Source: Bacillota bacterium
GTDB taxonomy: Bacteria > Bacillota > Clostridia > Christensenellales > Christensenellaceae
Direction: 5' to 3'
NCBI GenBank assembly: GCA_023408315.1
Contig: JAEYKI010000004.1
Coordinates: 78,228-142,227, forward strand
Length of the DNA: 64,000 bases
Shown: positions 34,349 to 42,260 of the stretch, piece after piece
How positions within the stretch are numbered: the stretch's first letter is position 1
Layout of the letters: every line of letters starts with the position of its first letter
Position numbers and translations under genes: made by a program
Notes under the pieces: generated by a model
What the model was told of the DNA's origin: nothing
Database searches by the model: none
What the model saw: the letters and a program-made list of their open reading frames with translations, nothing else

Positions 34349-35158
34349 ATGCAGTTAAGCGACCAGGATTTTTACCGGCTGAGAGATTATATGTATGATA
34401 CGTTTGGGATTAACCTTGCCCAGAAAAGGGTATTGATTGAATCCAGGCTGAGCATGCTGGTAACGCAGAAAGGCTTTCGCGATTTTACGGAATATATTGA
34501 ACACATTATGAAGGATCCCAGCGGCAAGGAGATATCTATTCTGGTTTCCAAGTTGACTACAAATTTTACCTATTTTATGCGGGAAGAACAGCATTTTGAG
34601 TTTTTGAGAAAGACGGCGCTTCCTGAGATGATGCCCCGTATCCGCGACAACAACCTGGCGATATGGAGCGCGGGCTGTTCTTCCGGAGAGGAACCGTATA
34701 CCATTGCCATGGTTCTGGACGATTATTTCCACGGCGGCAGCCTGGGCCTGAACAAAAAGCTGCTGGCCACAGACATATCGGCAAATGTGCTGAATGCGGC
34801 GGCGGAAGGCGTCTATTCTCTGGACAGGATGAACAAGCTGCCCGAGCAGTGGATTAAAAAATATTTTATTAAGGTAAAAGAAAACGCATACCAGATTTCG
34901 CCCCAGATTAAGGACGAAGTGATTTTTAAAAGCTTTAACCTGATGGAGACCAATTTTGCGTTCAGGAGAAAATTCCATGTTATCTTCTGCCGCAACGTAA
35001 TGATCTATTTTGACGCAAAGACAAGAGAGGCGCTGGCAGGCCGGTTTTACGACGCTCTGGAAAACGGGGGGTACCTTCTGATTGGCATGTCTGAAACGCT
35101 TTTGAACAGTAAAACCAGCTTTAAATACGTAAGCCCTTCTATTTATAAAAAGGTATAG
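34349..35158 (+). CDS. cheR: CheR chemoreceptor methyltransferase
   Basis: CheR methylates chemoreceptor glutamates using S-adenosylmethionine. The 269-residue product has the N-terminal helical domain (DTFGINLAQKR) and the SAM-binding domain (IWSAGCSSGEEPYTIAM near 107-123, ATDIS, and FCRNVMIYFD near 212-221). Size and order are typical. AAGAGGT precedes ATG 34349. It is the partner of CheB, encoded 7 kb upstream. Confidence 0.96.
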   Translation: MQLSDQDFYRLRDYMYDTFGINLAQKRVLIESRLSMLVTQKGFRDFTEYIEHIMKDPSGKEISILVSKLTTNFTYFMREEQHFEFLRKTALPEMMPRIRDNNLAIWSAGCSSGEEPYTIAMVLDDYFHGGSLGLNKKLLATDISANVLNAAAEGVYSLDRMNKLPEQWIKKYFIKVKENAYQISPQIKDEVIFKSFNLMETNFAFRRKFHVIFCRNVMIYFDAKTREALAGRFYDALENGGYLLIGMSETLLNSKTSFKYVSPSIYKKV

Positions 35159-35173
35159 AAAGGACGGACGCGC

Positions 35174-35818
35174 TTGGGCATAGAAAAAATTGAATCCAGA
35201 CTGAACGCAATAGCTGCCAGGAAAAGCAGCGTGATGCAGAAACCCGATATGTTCAAGGCTATTCTGGAGGAAAAGCTGGGGATTTCCCCTGCCGGTAATT
35301 CGGCTGCGCAGAGTACGGACGCGCAGGAATATTTGAACGCGGCGGCACAGCGATATGCAAGCGTGGCTGCCGGGAACGCGTCCGGAACCCAGGAGGCGCT
35401 ATTGCAGCAGGCGCAGCCCTATATGCAATACATTGAAAGCGCAAGCAGTCAATACAACCTCCCGGTGAATTTGATTTTGGGAGTGATTAAGGCGGAATCT
35501 GACTTTAACCCCAACTGCGTTTCCTACGCGGGCGCAATGGGGCTGATGCAGCTGATGCCCGAAAATTGTGCGGAGGACGGCGTTTCCAATCCGTTTGACC
35601 CGGCGCAGAATATTGTGGCAGGCACGTCTGAAATTGCGCGCTTTTTGGAACGGTATAACGGTGACTTAAAGCTGGCGCTGGCGGCGTATAACACCGGGCC
35701 GGGCAACCTGGCAAAGAGGGGCGTTACCAGCAGCCAAGGCGCGGAATACCAGACCGTTCCGCAGATTGTGCGGGAGTATGTGGACAGGGTGTTGCAGTAC
35801 GCCGGTTACGAGGCCTGA
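35174..35818 (+). CDS. SLT-type lytic transglycosylase, probably flagellum-associated
   Basis: This enzyme would cleave the glycan strands of peptidoglycan. The 214-residue product has an N-terminal Ala/Gln-rich region and a lytic transglycosylase (SLT) domain with catalytic Glu108 (VIKAESDFNP), YAGAMGLMQLMP and AAYNTGPGN. No signal peptide or membrane helix is visible, so export by the flagellar system is likely; comparable genes sit beside cheR or rod genes in Clostridia, where they open the wall for the rod. The start is TTG 35174 behind AAAGGACGG. It closes the flagellar region. Confidence 0.88.
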   Translation: MGIEKIESRLNAIAARKSSVMQKPDMFKAILEEKLGISPAGNSAAQSTDAQEYLNAAAQRYASVAAGNASGTQEALLQQAQPYMQYIESASSQYNLPVNLILGVIKAESDFNPNCVSYAGAMGLMQLMPENCAEDGVSNPFDPAQNIVAGTSEIARFLERYNGDLKLALAAYNTGPGNLAKRGVTSSQGAEYQTVPQIVREYVDRVLQYAGYEA

Positions 35819-36254
35819 GATAATTGCAGGCAAGCCTGCTTAAATATTTAAAAACATTAAAAAATACTATATTTTTAAAAGGACAGCCGAATTTTGGGCG
35901 CTTGCAGATTATATCTTGCGTTTGCTTGAAACCTCGGCTGTGTTTTTTGCTGTTTTGGCTCAGGGCGGGCATAGTATAATGATATTGACAAACACGGGCA
36001 GACCCTGGTTTTTTTTGCAGTGGTCTGCGGCTTAAACTGAATTGAACCCTGTTGAAATAATTACCTTAAGGCTGTTTTTAAAATTTAGAACATACTAGGA
36101 ATGCCGGCTTGAAAACGAAATGATGCATGCGCGGCATTTTGCGGGCATAAAGGTATACTGCCGGAAGTATGGCCCCTGTTTTTTAGCGTTGTTATCAGAA
36201 ACGCATGAATTTATTGGGATCCATTCAATACAAAGTTATTTATGGAGGTAAATT
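35819..36254. other. 436-base intergenic region between the flagellar block and the gcvH-like gene
   Basis: No gene is evident. A small stem GCAGG/CCTGC (35826-35839) follows the transglycosylase, then the terminator-like element at 35883-35948. Further on there is GCAGACC (36000-36006) paired with GGTCTGC across a T-rich 17-base loop, and AATGCCG paired with CGGCATT near 36100-36138. No glycine-riboswitch motif was seen upstream of the gcvH-like gene. Confidence 0.5.
35883..35948 (+). terminator. long-stem terminator or small structured RNA
   Basis: ACAGCCGA (35883-35890) pairs with TCGGCTGT (35934-35941), followed by GTTTTTT. The 43-base interior can fold further (GCAGAT with ATCTTGC, one bulge). 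It could end the flagellar transcript, or be the 3' end of a small RNA. Confidence 0.5.
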
Positions 36255-36638
36255 ATGAACATTCCGAAAAATCTGTTGTATACAAAAACGCACGAGTGGA
36301 TTGAATTTAAAGACGATACAACTGCTTTGGTTGGAATCACGGATTTTGCCCAGGGGCAGATGGGTGACATTGTTTATGTGAATATGCCTACAGAAGGCGA
36401 GGTTTTTGCGGCGGGAGACGTTGTGGCGGGCATTGAATCTGACATGGCGGCTGCGGATATGTTTTTGCCCGTAACAGGTACCATTGGTGCTGTGAACGAA
36501 CGGCTGCTGGACGAGCCCGATTTGATTAACGCCGCGCCCTACGACGCGTGGATATTTGAAGTATCCGGTATAGAAGACAAACTGGACCTGCTTTCCGCAA
36601 GAGAATACGACGAGTTTTTGCAGGCGGAAGAGAAATAA
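36255..36638 (+). CDS. GcvH-like protein lacking the lipoylated lysine
   Basis: The 127-residue product is full length for the glycine-cleavage H protein and begins with the usual MNIPKNLLYTKTHEW, VGITDFAQGQMGDIV and a closing NAAPYDAWIFEV. In normal GcvH the motif ESVKAASD carries the lipoyl lysine; here it reads ESDMAAAD, with Met64 at the lysine position (codons GAC ATG). It therefore cannot carry lipoate in the known way. No gcvT, gcvP or lipoate ligase gene lies nearby. GGAGG precedes ATG 36255. It may be a moonlighting paralogue, a scaffold, or a decaying gene; the rest of the frame is intact. Confidence 0.85.
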   Translation: MNIPKNLLYTKTHEWIEFKDDTTALVGITDFAQGQMGDIVYVNMPTEGEVFAAGDVVAGIESDMAAADMFLPVTGTIGAVNERLLDEPDLINAAPYDAWIFEVSGIEDKLDLLSAREYDEFLQAEEK

Positions 36639-36755
36639 CCGACCTTATCTATTTTTTTGCCCCTTATGCTCCAAAACCAAAAAGAGGATATTTTTATCTA
36701 TATGCTGTCGTATTTTGCATATTATGCGGTAAAATGGATTTACTAATAGGCAGCG

Positions 36756-36783
36756 TTATGGTAAGATGATATGATTGTATAAT
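36756..36783 (+). promoter_or_regulatory. possible promoter for the ROK regulator
   Basis: TATAAT (36778-36783) with TTATGG 16 bases upstream; the ribosome-binding site begins only about 10 bases after the -10 element, so the leader is very short. Confidence 0.35.
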
Positions 36784-36804
36784 GGTTTTAAAAAGGAGGC
36801 TATT

Positions 36805-37986
36805 TTGGAGAAATCTGGGGCGAACAGCCTAACCGTGAAAGAGTTCAACAGGTCGCTGGTTCTGAAATTGATATGCACGCACAAGGATGTTTCCCGCATC
36901 TGGCTGGCCAACGAAACAGGGCTCACCAGGATGACGCTTTCCAATATTATTAACGGACTGATTGAAAACGGCTTTTTGTGCAATGTACACGACCTGGCGA
37001 CGGAAAACATGGTGGGCAGGAGGCCGGTTAAGGTAGATTTGGCAATGAATTCTCCTATTCTTGCGGGCATTTTTGTGGGCAGGGACGCAATCACGGGCAT
37101 TTTGATGGATCTAAAGGCAAATCTTCTGCACAGGGTATGTTTTGACCTGGACCACAGCGACAACAATGAAAGCCTGATTGAAAAAATGATAGCTGAGGTG
37201 GACGAACTGGCGCGCTTTACAGACCGGACCATTCTGGGCTTTGGCGTATCTTCCATTGGCCCTGTGAATATTAAAGACGGCATTATTTTAAAACCTACCA
37301 ATTTTTACGGAATCCACGACATACATGTGAGGGAACTGGTAGAGGCGCGGACAGGCTTGCCCGTTTTTTTAAGGAACGATATGAGCGCGGCTGCGTTGGC
37401 CGAAAAATACTACGGTTACGGCATTAATGTGATGGATTTTGTATATATCGGCATAACAAACGGCCTTGGCGCGGGTATTGTTTCGGGCGGGGAGCTGTTC
37501 CAGAGCAAAAGCGGCTTTTCCGGCGAGTTTGGGCATATGTCCATTGACCACCACGGAGCGACGTGCGGCTGCGGGAACAGGGGATGCATTGAATTGTATG
37601 CATCTGCGCCCAATATTATTGGGACGATTAACCAGGCTTGCGGTACGGATCTGAAAAGTGTTGCGGAGGTGAGTGAACTTTGCGCAGAAAACACCCAGGC
37701 TATGCATGTGATGCTTGGCATTCTGGATAAACTGGCCATTGCCGTAACCGGCATTGTAAACATTGTGGACCCAAGCAGGGTGATTGTGGGAAGCTACGGA
37801 AGCCTGCTGGATATGCGGCTGATTAAGTATATGGAAGACAGGGTAAACGCCAGCATACTGGCACGGGAAAACAAAAGCATATCCGTTTTTAAATCCAAAT
37901 TTGGGGAAGAAGGGCACATTATAGGCGCCGCTTCCATTGTGGCCGACCTGATTTTCTCAAATCATTTGAAAGTGCTGAATGTATAA
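36805..37986 (+). CDS. ROK-family transcriptional regulator
   Basis: About 393 residues: an N-terminal winged-helix domain (WLANETGLTRMTLSNIINGL near 34-53) and a ROK sugar-kinase-like domain with the GAGIVSGGELF phosphate motif and a CGCGNRGCIE zinc site (HHGATCGCGNRGC). XylR/NagC-type proteins of this sort repress sugar genes and respond to sugars. TTG 36805 follows AAGGAGG by six bases; an upstream TTG at 36775 overlaps the promoter -10 and is rejected. Its targets could include the sugar genes at 41-46 kb, but this is speculative. Confidence 0.9.
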   Translation: MEKSGANSLTVKEFNRSLVLKLICTHKDVSRIWLANETGLTRMTLSNIINGLIENGFLCNVHDLATENMVGRRPVKVDLAMNSPILAGIFVGRDAITGILMDLKANLLHRVCFDLDHSDNNESLIEKMIAEVDELARFTDRTILGFGVSSIGPVNIKDGIILKPTNFYGIHDIHVRELVEARTGLPVFLRNDMSAAALAEKYYGYGINVMDFVYIGITNGLGAGIVSGGELFQSKSGFSGEFGHMSIDHHGATCGCGNRGCIELYASAPNIIGTINQACGTDLKSVAEVSELCAENTQAMHVMLGILDKLAIAVTGIVNIVDPSRVIVGSYGSLLDMRLIKYMEDRVNASILARENKSISVFKSKFGEEGHIIGAASIVADLIFSNHLKVLNV

Positions 37987-37990
37987 ATCA

Positions 37991-38020
37991 TTAACAATTA
38001 TATGTGTAATGTAATAGTAT
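37991..38020 (+). promoter_or_regulatory. weak candidate promoter for rhodanese gene
   Basis: TTAACA and TAGTAT separated by 18 bases in an AT-rich gap. Low confidence. Confidence 0.25.
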
Positions 38021-38066
38021 ATATAAGCTTGGCGGAATGTATAAAACGCACAAGGGGGGCTTATAT

Positions 38067-38375
38067 ATGTATACAAGAATTACGATGCAGACGGCTAAAA
38101 GCATGCTGGACGCAGATCCAAGCATTGTGGTGATTGATGTCCGTACACAGGATGAATTTGATTCAGGCCATATCCCTGGAGCCATTTCCATCCCCTATGA
38201 AGAAATAGCAAACAAGGCGCCTAAAATGATTGGAAACAGGGAAGCTAAGATTTTTGTGAACTGCTCCAGCGGATTCAGGAGCAGGATAGCAAGCCTGACG
38301 CTGATCAAAATGGGATACACGAATGTTTTTGATATTGGCTCCATCCGGGAGTGGAGGTATTCATTGGCACGATAA
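38067..38375 (+). CDS. rhodanese-domain sulfurtransferase, single domain
   Basis: The 102-residue cytosolic protein has a single rhodanese fold: VVIDVRTQDEFDSGHIPGA near 27-45 and the active loop with catalytic cysteine VNCSSGFRSR near 72-81. Such PspE/GlpE-like proteins move sulfane sulfur between thiols. The ATG at 38067 follows AAGGGGGG by seven bases and is preferred over the ATG at 38037. It stands alone between the ROK regulator and a cluster of hairpins. Confidence 0.88.
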   Translation: MYTRITMQTAKSMLDADPSIVVIDVRTQDEFDSGHIPGAISIPYEEIANKAPKMIGNREAKIFVNCSSGFRSRIASLTLIKMGYTNVFDIGSIREWRYSLAR

Positions 38376-38707
38376 AAAACCCATGATCCCCAGCCTGTAC
38401 GTACGGGCGCGGGATCAGAGGGTACATATAGATTAAAAAAGCGCTTCCAATAAGGAGCGCTTCAGGCCGCTGACAAACCCCAACTACTGCGTTGTTTCTG
38501 TGCTTACTCCTCAGCGTAGGATGAACTACGCTTGCGTCGTAATGCTCGAAATACCTTGTGTTTGGGGCTTTCAGCGGCCTTCGTATAGCCAAGGGAATTA
38601 TGCTTCTGGTGTTTCTAATCATTATGAACTTTGTTATCAAGCTGAGCGCATAGGGAGCGCTTTTATGATAACTTTAAAATTTCGGGAATTTGCAGCTTTT
38701 GGGCGGA
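38376..38707. other. 332-base intergenic region with several hairpins
   Basis: No gene is supported. Four inverted repeats occur in succession: TGATCCC/GGGATCA (38384-38417) with an inner stem; GCGCTTCC/GGAGCGC (38441-38460); the element at 38465-38579; and GTTATCA/TGATAAC (38633-38672) with an inner AGCGC/GCGCT. The last lies just beyond the citrate synthase stop and may act as its terminator. Confidence 0.6.
38465..38579. repeat. 115-base imperfect palindromic element
   Basis: GGCCGCTGA (38465-38473) pairs with TCAGCGGCC (38571-38579); after a small internal loop CCCCAA (38478-38483) pairs with TTGGGG (38562-38567); inside is a perfect hairpin AGCGTAG/CTACGCT (38513-38532). It resembles the repetitive intergenic palindromes (MITE-like) of Firmicutes; copy number cannot be judged here. 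Confidence 0.5.
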
Positions 38708-40075
38708 TTATCTTTTATCAATGGGGATGTACTCCCGGTGCTGCGTAATGCTTTTATAGGCGGGCCGGATGATTTTGCCGCCGTTTACGATCTCCTCTAT
38801 TCGGTGCGCGCACCACCCCGCAATGCGGGCCACCGCAAAGATGGGGGTATACAGCTCTGGCGGCAGATCCAGCATGCGGTATACAAACCCGGAATAAAAG
38901 TCTACGTTGGCGCTTACGCCTTTATACATTCTGCGAATGCGGCCGATCACTTCGGGCGCCAGCTTTTCCACGTTTGAATACAGTACAAATTCTTTTTGCA
39001 GGCCTTTTTCGTTTGCCAGCTTTTCCACATGGTTTTTGAATATGAGGGCGCGGGGGTCTGACAGGGAATACACGGCGTGGCCGATGCCGTAGATCAGGCC
39101 CGCATGGTCGAACACCTCCCTGTTCAGCACCCGCTCCAGGTAGTTTGTAATCTCGTCCTCGTCCGTCCAGTCCGAGATATTCTCTTTGATGTTCTCCATC
39201 ATCTCCACGACCTTGATGTTGGCGCCGCCGTGCTTGGGCCCCTTGAGCGAGCCGATGGCGGCGGATATTGCGGAATAGATGTCTGTCCCTGAGGAGGTGA
39301 CCACATGGGTGGTAAACGTGGAATTATTGCCTCCGCCGTGCTCCGCGTGCAGGACAAGCGCAAGATCCAGTATCCTTGCTTCAAAATCCGAATACTTGCT
39401 GTCCGGACGCAGCATATACAGTATGTTTTCCGCCGTGCTTAACGGCTCCTGTGGGCTGTGGATATAAAGGCTGTCTTTCTTATGGTAATGGGAATACGCC
39501 TGGTATCCATAAACCGCCAGCAGGGGAAACCTGGCAATGAGTTCTATGGATTGCCGGAGTTCGTTTAGGATGGATGTATCGTCCGGGTTATCCTCATAAC
39601 TGTAGAGCGCCAGAACGCTTCTTGCCATGGAGTTCATGATATTTTTGCTGGGGGATTTCATAATGATATCCCGTACAAAATCGTGCCTCATTTCCCTGCA
39701 TTTCCCAAGCAATGCGGAAAAACGCTGCAGCTCTGCCTCGCATGGAAGCTTGCCAAATAAAAGCAGATAGCAGCTTTCTTCAAAACCAAAACGCCCTTCG
39801 TCAAAAAAACCCTTGGTTATTTCTTCAATATCAATACCCCGGTAGAAAAGTTTTCCTTCGCAGGGAACCATTTCGTTCTCTGAAATAATATAGGCATGCA
39901 CTTCGGCAATTTCTGTAAGTCCGGCAAGAACGCCCTTTCCGCTGATATCCCTGAGACCGCGTTTTACATCATACTTCTGGTAGAGGGAAGTATCAATCAG
40001 GCAGGAATTTCTGGCGGCTTCGCTCAGTTCGGAGAGCAGTTCAATTGTTTCGTCTGTCAGATAGCTTTGCGGCAT
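38708..40075 (-). CDS. gltA: citrate synthase
   Basis: The enzyme condenses acetyl-CoA and oxaloacetate. The 455-residue protein has the catalytic histidines in LHAEHGGGNNST and GPKHGGAN, the GIGHAVYSLSDPRA block with the CoA/oxaloacetate residues, and the C-terminal YSGFVYRMLDLP segment. The length fits the type found in Clostridia, with an N-terminal extension compared with about 375-residue types. ATG 40075 has AAGGAGG six bases upstream; a longer frame starting at 40159 has none. It has its own promoter (40232-40260) and a leader of about 150 bases. It works with aconitase at 57361 to feed 2-oxoglutarate and glutamate synthesis. Confidence 0.95.
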   Translation of the reverse strand: MPQSYLTDETIELLSELSEAARNSCLIDTSLYQKYDVKRGLRDISGKGVLAGLTEIAEVHAYIISENEMVPCEGKLFYRGIDIEEITKGFFDEGRFGFEESCYLLLFGKLPCEAELQRFSALLGKCREMRHDFVRDIIMKSPSKNIMNSMARSVLALYSYEDNPDDTSILNELRQSIELIARFPLLAVYGYQAYSHYHKKDSLYIHSPQEPLSTAENILYMLRPDSKYSDFEARILDLALVLHAEHGGGNNSTFTTHVVTSSGTDIYSAISAAIGSLKGPKHGGANIKVVEMMENIKENISDWTDEDEITNYLERVLNREVFDHAGLIYGIGHAVYSLSDPRALIFKNHVEKLANEKGLQKEFVLYSNVEKLAPEVIGRIRRMYKGVSANVDFYSGFVYRMLDLPPELYTPIFAVARIAGWCAHRIEEIVNGGKIIRPAYKSITQHREYIPIDKR

Positions 40076-40139
40076 ACAAATCCTCCTTAAATTTAAATTC
40101 CCATAGCCATTGGCTTTTTGGGTTGGGCGAGCACAGCGC

Positions 40140-40155
40140 CCGGAATTTTTTCCGG
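40140..40155 (-). promoter_or_regulatory. leader hairpin of citrate synthase
   Basis: CCGGAA and TTCCGG pair around four bases in the untranslated leader, between the promoter and the ribosome-binding site. Confidence 0.35.
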
Positions 40156-40231
40156 ACAATCTAATTTATTTCTGATGCATTGTAGCACAGTGTTCCATAA
40201 AAAATGGCTGTTAGTCAGTAAAGTTATTTTT

Positions 40232-40260
40232 ATCATACCATACAGTCATATGGTTGTCAA
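40232..40260 (-). promoter_or_regulatory. strong sigma-A promoter of citrate synthase with internal operator
   Basis: On the minus strand a perfect TTGACA and TATGAT are separated by 17 bases. The spacer itself is an inverted repeat, ACCATA-N6-TATGGT (40237-40254), which is well placed for a repressor. Confidence 0.75.
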
Positions 40261-40280
40261 AGATGCGGACTTAAGTTTTT

Positions 40281-41039
40281 TTACGGGCAGAGCAGTTGGA
40301 CGCGCGCCTCTGCAAGCGCTGCGCGCCATTGCGGGCCGGGATCCCTGTCCGTAATCAGCACGTCTATGGACGATAAAGGGCAGATTTTTGAGAACGCAGC
40401 CATGCCAAACTTGGAAGAATCCACCATGGCAACTTTTTTGCGGGAATGCTGCATCATGATGTTTTTTAAATCGGCTTCGTCCTCGTTGGAATCCGTGAGG
40501 CCGTCCCGGATGGAGATGCCCACGCACGAAAAAAACATGGCGTCCAGGTTAAAGAGGCCTGCCGCCTGCTTGGCGATGCGCCCCACATAGGAAAGGGAGT
40601 TCTCACGCAGGGAACCTCCGGTGGAATATACCTTTATGCCCGGATATTTGGCAAGCTCTATGGCCGTTTTGGGGCTGTTGGTAAGCACGGTGGAGCGGTG
40701 CGCCTCCACATAGGGGATCAGTTTGAAGGAAGTGGAGGAAGAATCTATGATGATGGTGTTGCCGCTTGTGAGCAGGCTGGAAGCCAACCGTGCAATTTTT
40801 TCTTTCTCCTGATTGTATTTGTCCACACGCACGGCAAGAGGTATCTCTGTGTTCAGGCCCTCCAGCAGGCCCGCGCCGCCGAACGTTCTGCGGACAAGCC
40901 CTGCGTTTTCCAGCACGGTAAGGTCCCGCCGGATAGTGGATTCGCTGGCAAACAGCAATTTGGCCAGTTTATGCACATCCAGAAATTTGTGCTGGCGCAA
41001 AAGTTCCAGTATGTTGTGCTGGCGTTCCAAAATAAACAT
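40281..41039 (-). CDS. DeoR-family transcriptional regulator
   Basis: The 252-residue protein has the DeoR N-terminal helix-turn-helix (DVHKLAKLLFASESTIRRDL near 21-40, then EN AGLVRRTFGGA) and the C-terminal sugar-phosphate-sensing domain with IIIDSSSTS and the LTNSPKTAIEL block. It is divergent from the dehydrogenase genes at 41203, a common arrangement for control of a sugar or polyol operon. The gap contains three related TGnTCAAnTnTGA-like sequences. AGGGGGAGCC precedes ATG 41039. Confidence 0.9.
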   Translation of the reverse strand: MFILERQHNILELLRQHKFLDVHKLAKLLFASESTIRRDLTVLENAGLVRRTFGGAGLLEGLNTEIPLAVRVDKYNQEKEKIARLASSLLTSGNTIIIDSSSTSFKLIPYVEAHRSTVLTNSPKTAIELAKYPGIKVYSTGGSLRENSLSYVGRIAKQAAGLFNLDAMFFSCVGISIRDGLTDSNEDEADLKNIMMQHSRKKVAMVDSSKFGMAAFSKICPLSSIDVLITDRDPGPQWRAALAEARVQLLCP

Positions 41040-41063
41040 AACGGCTCCCCCTGCTTGTGAATT

Positions 41064-41146
41064 TGCTCAAATTTGACCGAATTGGGCGATACTGATGATC
41101 AATTTCAATTTTTTGCGCCGCCGTATGCAAACCTGATCAAATATGA
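41064..41146. promoter_or_regulatory. three operator-like repeats between deoR-type gene and dehydrogenase operon
   Basis: TGCTCAAATTTGA (41064-41076), TGATCAATTTCAA (41096-41108) and TGATCAAATATGA (41134-41146) share the pattern TGnTCAAnT. They are spaced 32 and 38 bases apart, about three to four helical turns, as expected for DeoR-family repressors that bind several sites and form loops. Confidence 0.5.
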
Positions 41147-41202
41147 TACCATTATAACACAGTACATGGGTTGAAAAAAACAATTTTAGGGGGACTTTGC
41201 AA

Positions 41203-42243
41203 GTGAAGGCATGTGTTTTAAAAGCGGTTGGCAATCTTGTATACGAAGAGGCGCCCACTCCTTCGCCCAAAGCAGGGGAAGTGCTTTTAAAGATAAAGGC
41301 GTCCGGCATCTGCGGATCTGATATTTCGCGTATTTTTGTGAAAGGGACCTATTCGTTTCCCACCATTCCGGGGCACGAATTCGCGGGCCAGGTGGTGGAG
41401 CTGGGCGAGGGTGTGGATGACCGGTTTTTGGGCAGGAAAGCTTCCGTTTTTCCGCTCTTGCCCTGCTTCCGCTGCGATATGTGCGAGGTGGGCGAATACG
41501 CTTCCTGCAGGCACTACAATTATTTTGGTTCCCGCTGCGACGGCGGCTTTGCTGAATACATCGCCGTGCCTGTGTGGAACCTGGTATTCTGCGATAAAGA
41601 CCTTTCGTATGAGGAAATGGCCATGGCGGAGCCCGCCGCGGTATCCCTGCACGCTCTTTCCCGCGCGGGCGTGGAGCTGGGGGACAGCGTGGCCATATTT
41701 GGGGCGGGGGCCATTGGCCTGATGCTGGCGGAATTTGCGCGGGCATGGGGTGCGGACAAGATTTTTCTGCTGGATATAGACCAGGAGAAGATTAATTTTG
41801 CAAAAAGCGTGGGCTTTGCGTTTGCCATGAACAACAGCCTGCCGGACTGGAAAAAAGGCCTGCTGGATGCGACGGAGGGGCGCGGCGTGGATATTGCCGT
41901 GGAGGGCGCGGGCGTTGCCCCTGCCCTGGCCGGATGCCTTCAGGTGGCAAAGCCGCAGGGCAAGGTGGTACTGATGGGCAACCCGCTGGGGGATATGCCC
42001 CTGAGCCAGCATGATTACTGGGAGATTTTGCGCAAGCAGCTTGCCGTGCTGGGCACATGGAACTCTAGCTATACGCAGAAAAAGAACGACTGGAAAATAG
42101 CCCTTGAAACCATGGCGGGCGGAAAAATGGACGTTAAAAAATTTATTACGCACCGGGTGGATTTAAGCGAAGCAAGCCGGGTGCTGGAGATGATTAAAAA
42201 TAAAACCGAGTTTTCCAACCGGGTAATGTTTGTAAGCGAATAG
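41203..42243 (+). CDS. zinc-dependent alcohol dehydrogenase, galactitol-1-phosphate 5-dehydrogenase-like
   Basis: 346 residues. Zinc-binding MDR features are visible: catalytic GICGSD and GHE, the structural zinc lobe CFRCDMCEVGEYASC (Cys spacing 2-2-7), and the NAD motif IFGAGAIGLM. The N-terminal KACVLKAVGNLVYEEAPTP and the EPAAVSLHAL segment are close to GatD-type enzymes that oxidise galactitol-1-phosphate to tagatose-6-phosphate, although the exact substrate cannot be read. GTG 41203 is preferred (AGGGGG nine bases upstream) over TTG 41197. It heads the operon opposite the DeoR-type repressor. Confidence 0.88.
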   Translation: MKACVLKAVGNLVYEEAPTPSPKAGEVLLKIKASGICGSDISRIFVKGTYSFPTIPGHEFAGQVVELGEGVDDRFLGRKASVFPLLPCFRCDMCEVGEYASCRHYNYFGSRCDGGFAEYIAVPVWNLVFCDKDLSYEEMAMAEPAAVSLHALSRAGVELGDSVAIFGAGAIGLMLAEFARAWGADKIFLLDIDQEKINFAKSVGFAFAMNNSLPDWKKGLLDATEGRGVDIAVEGAGVAPALAGCLQVAKPQGKVVLMGNPLGDMPLSQHDYWEILRKQLAVLGTWNSSYTQKKNDWKIALETMAGGKMDVKKFITHRVDLSEASRVLEMIKNKTEFSNRVMFVSE

Positions 42244-42260
42244 AAAGGAAAACAAACACA

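Noticed and set aside
35960..36254. Glycine riboswitch upstream of the gcvH-like gene
   Set aside because: The conserved GGAGAGA-type cores were not found, although hairpins are present.
36775..36804. Upstream TTG start for the ROK regulator
   Set aside because: It overlaps the TATAAT box, and a well-placed AAGGAGG points to TTG 36805.
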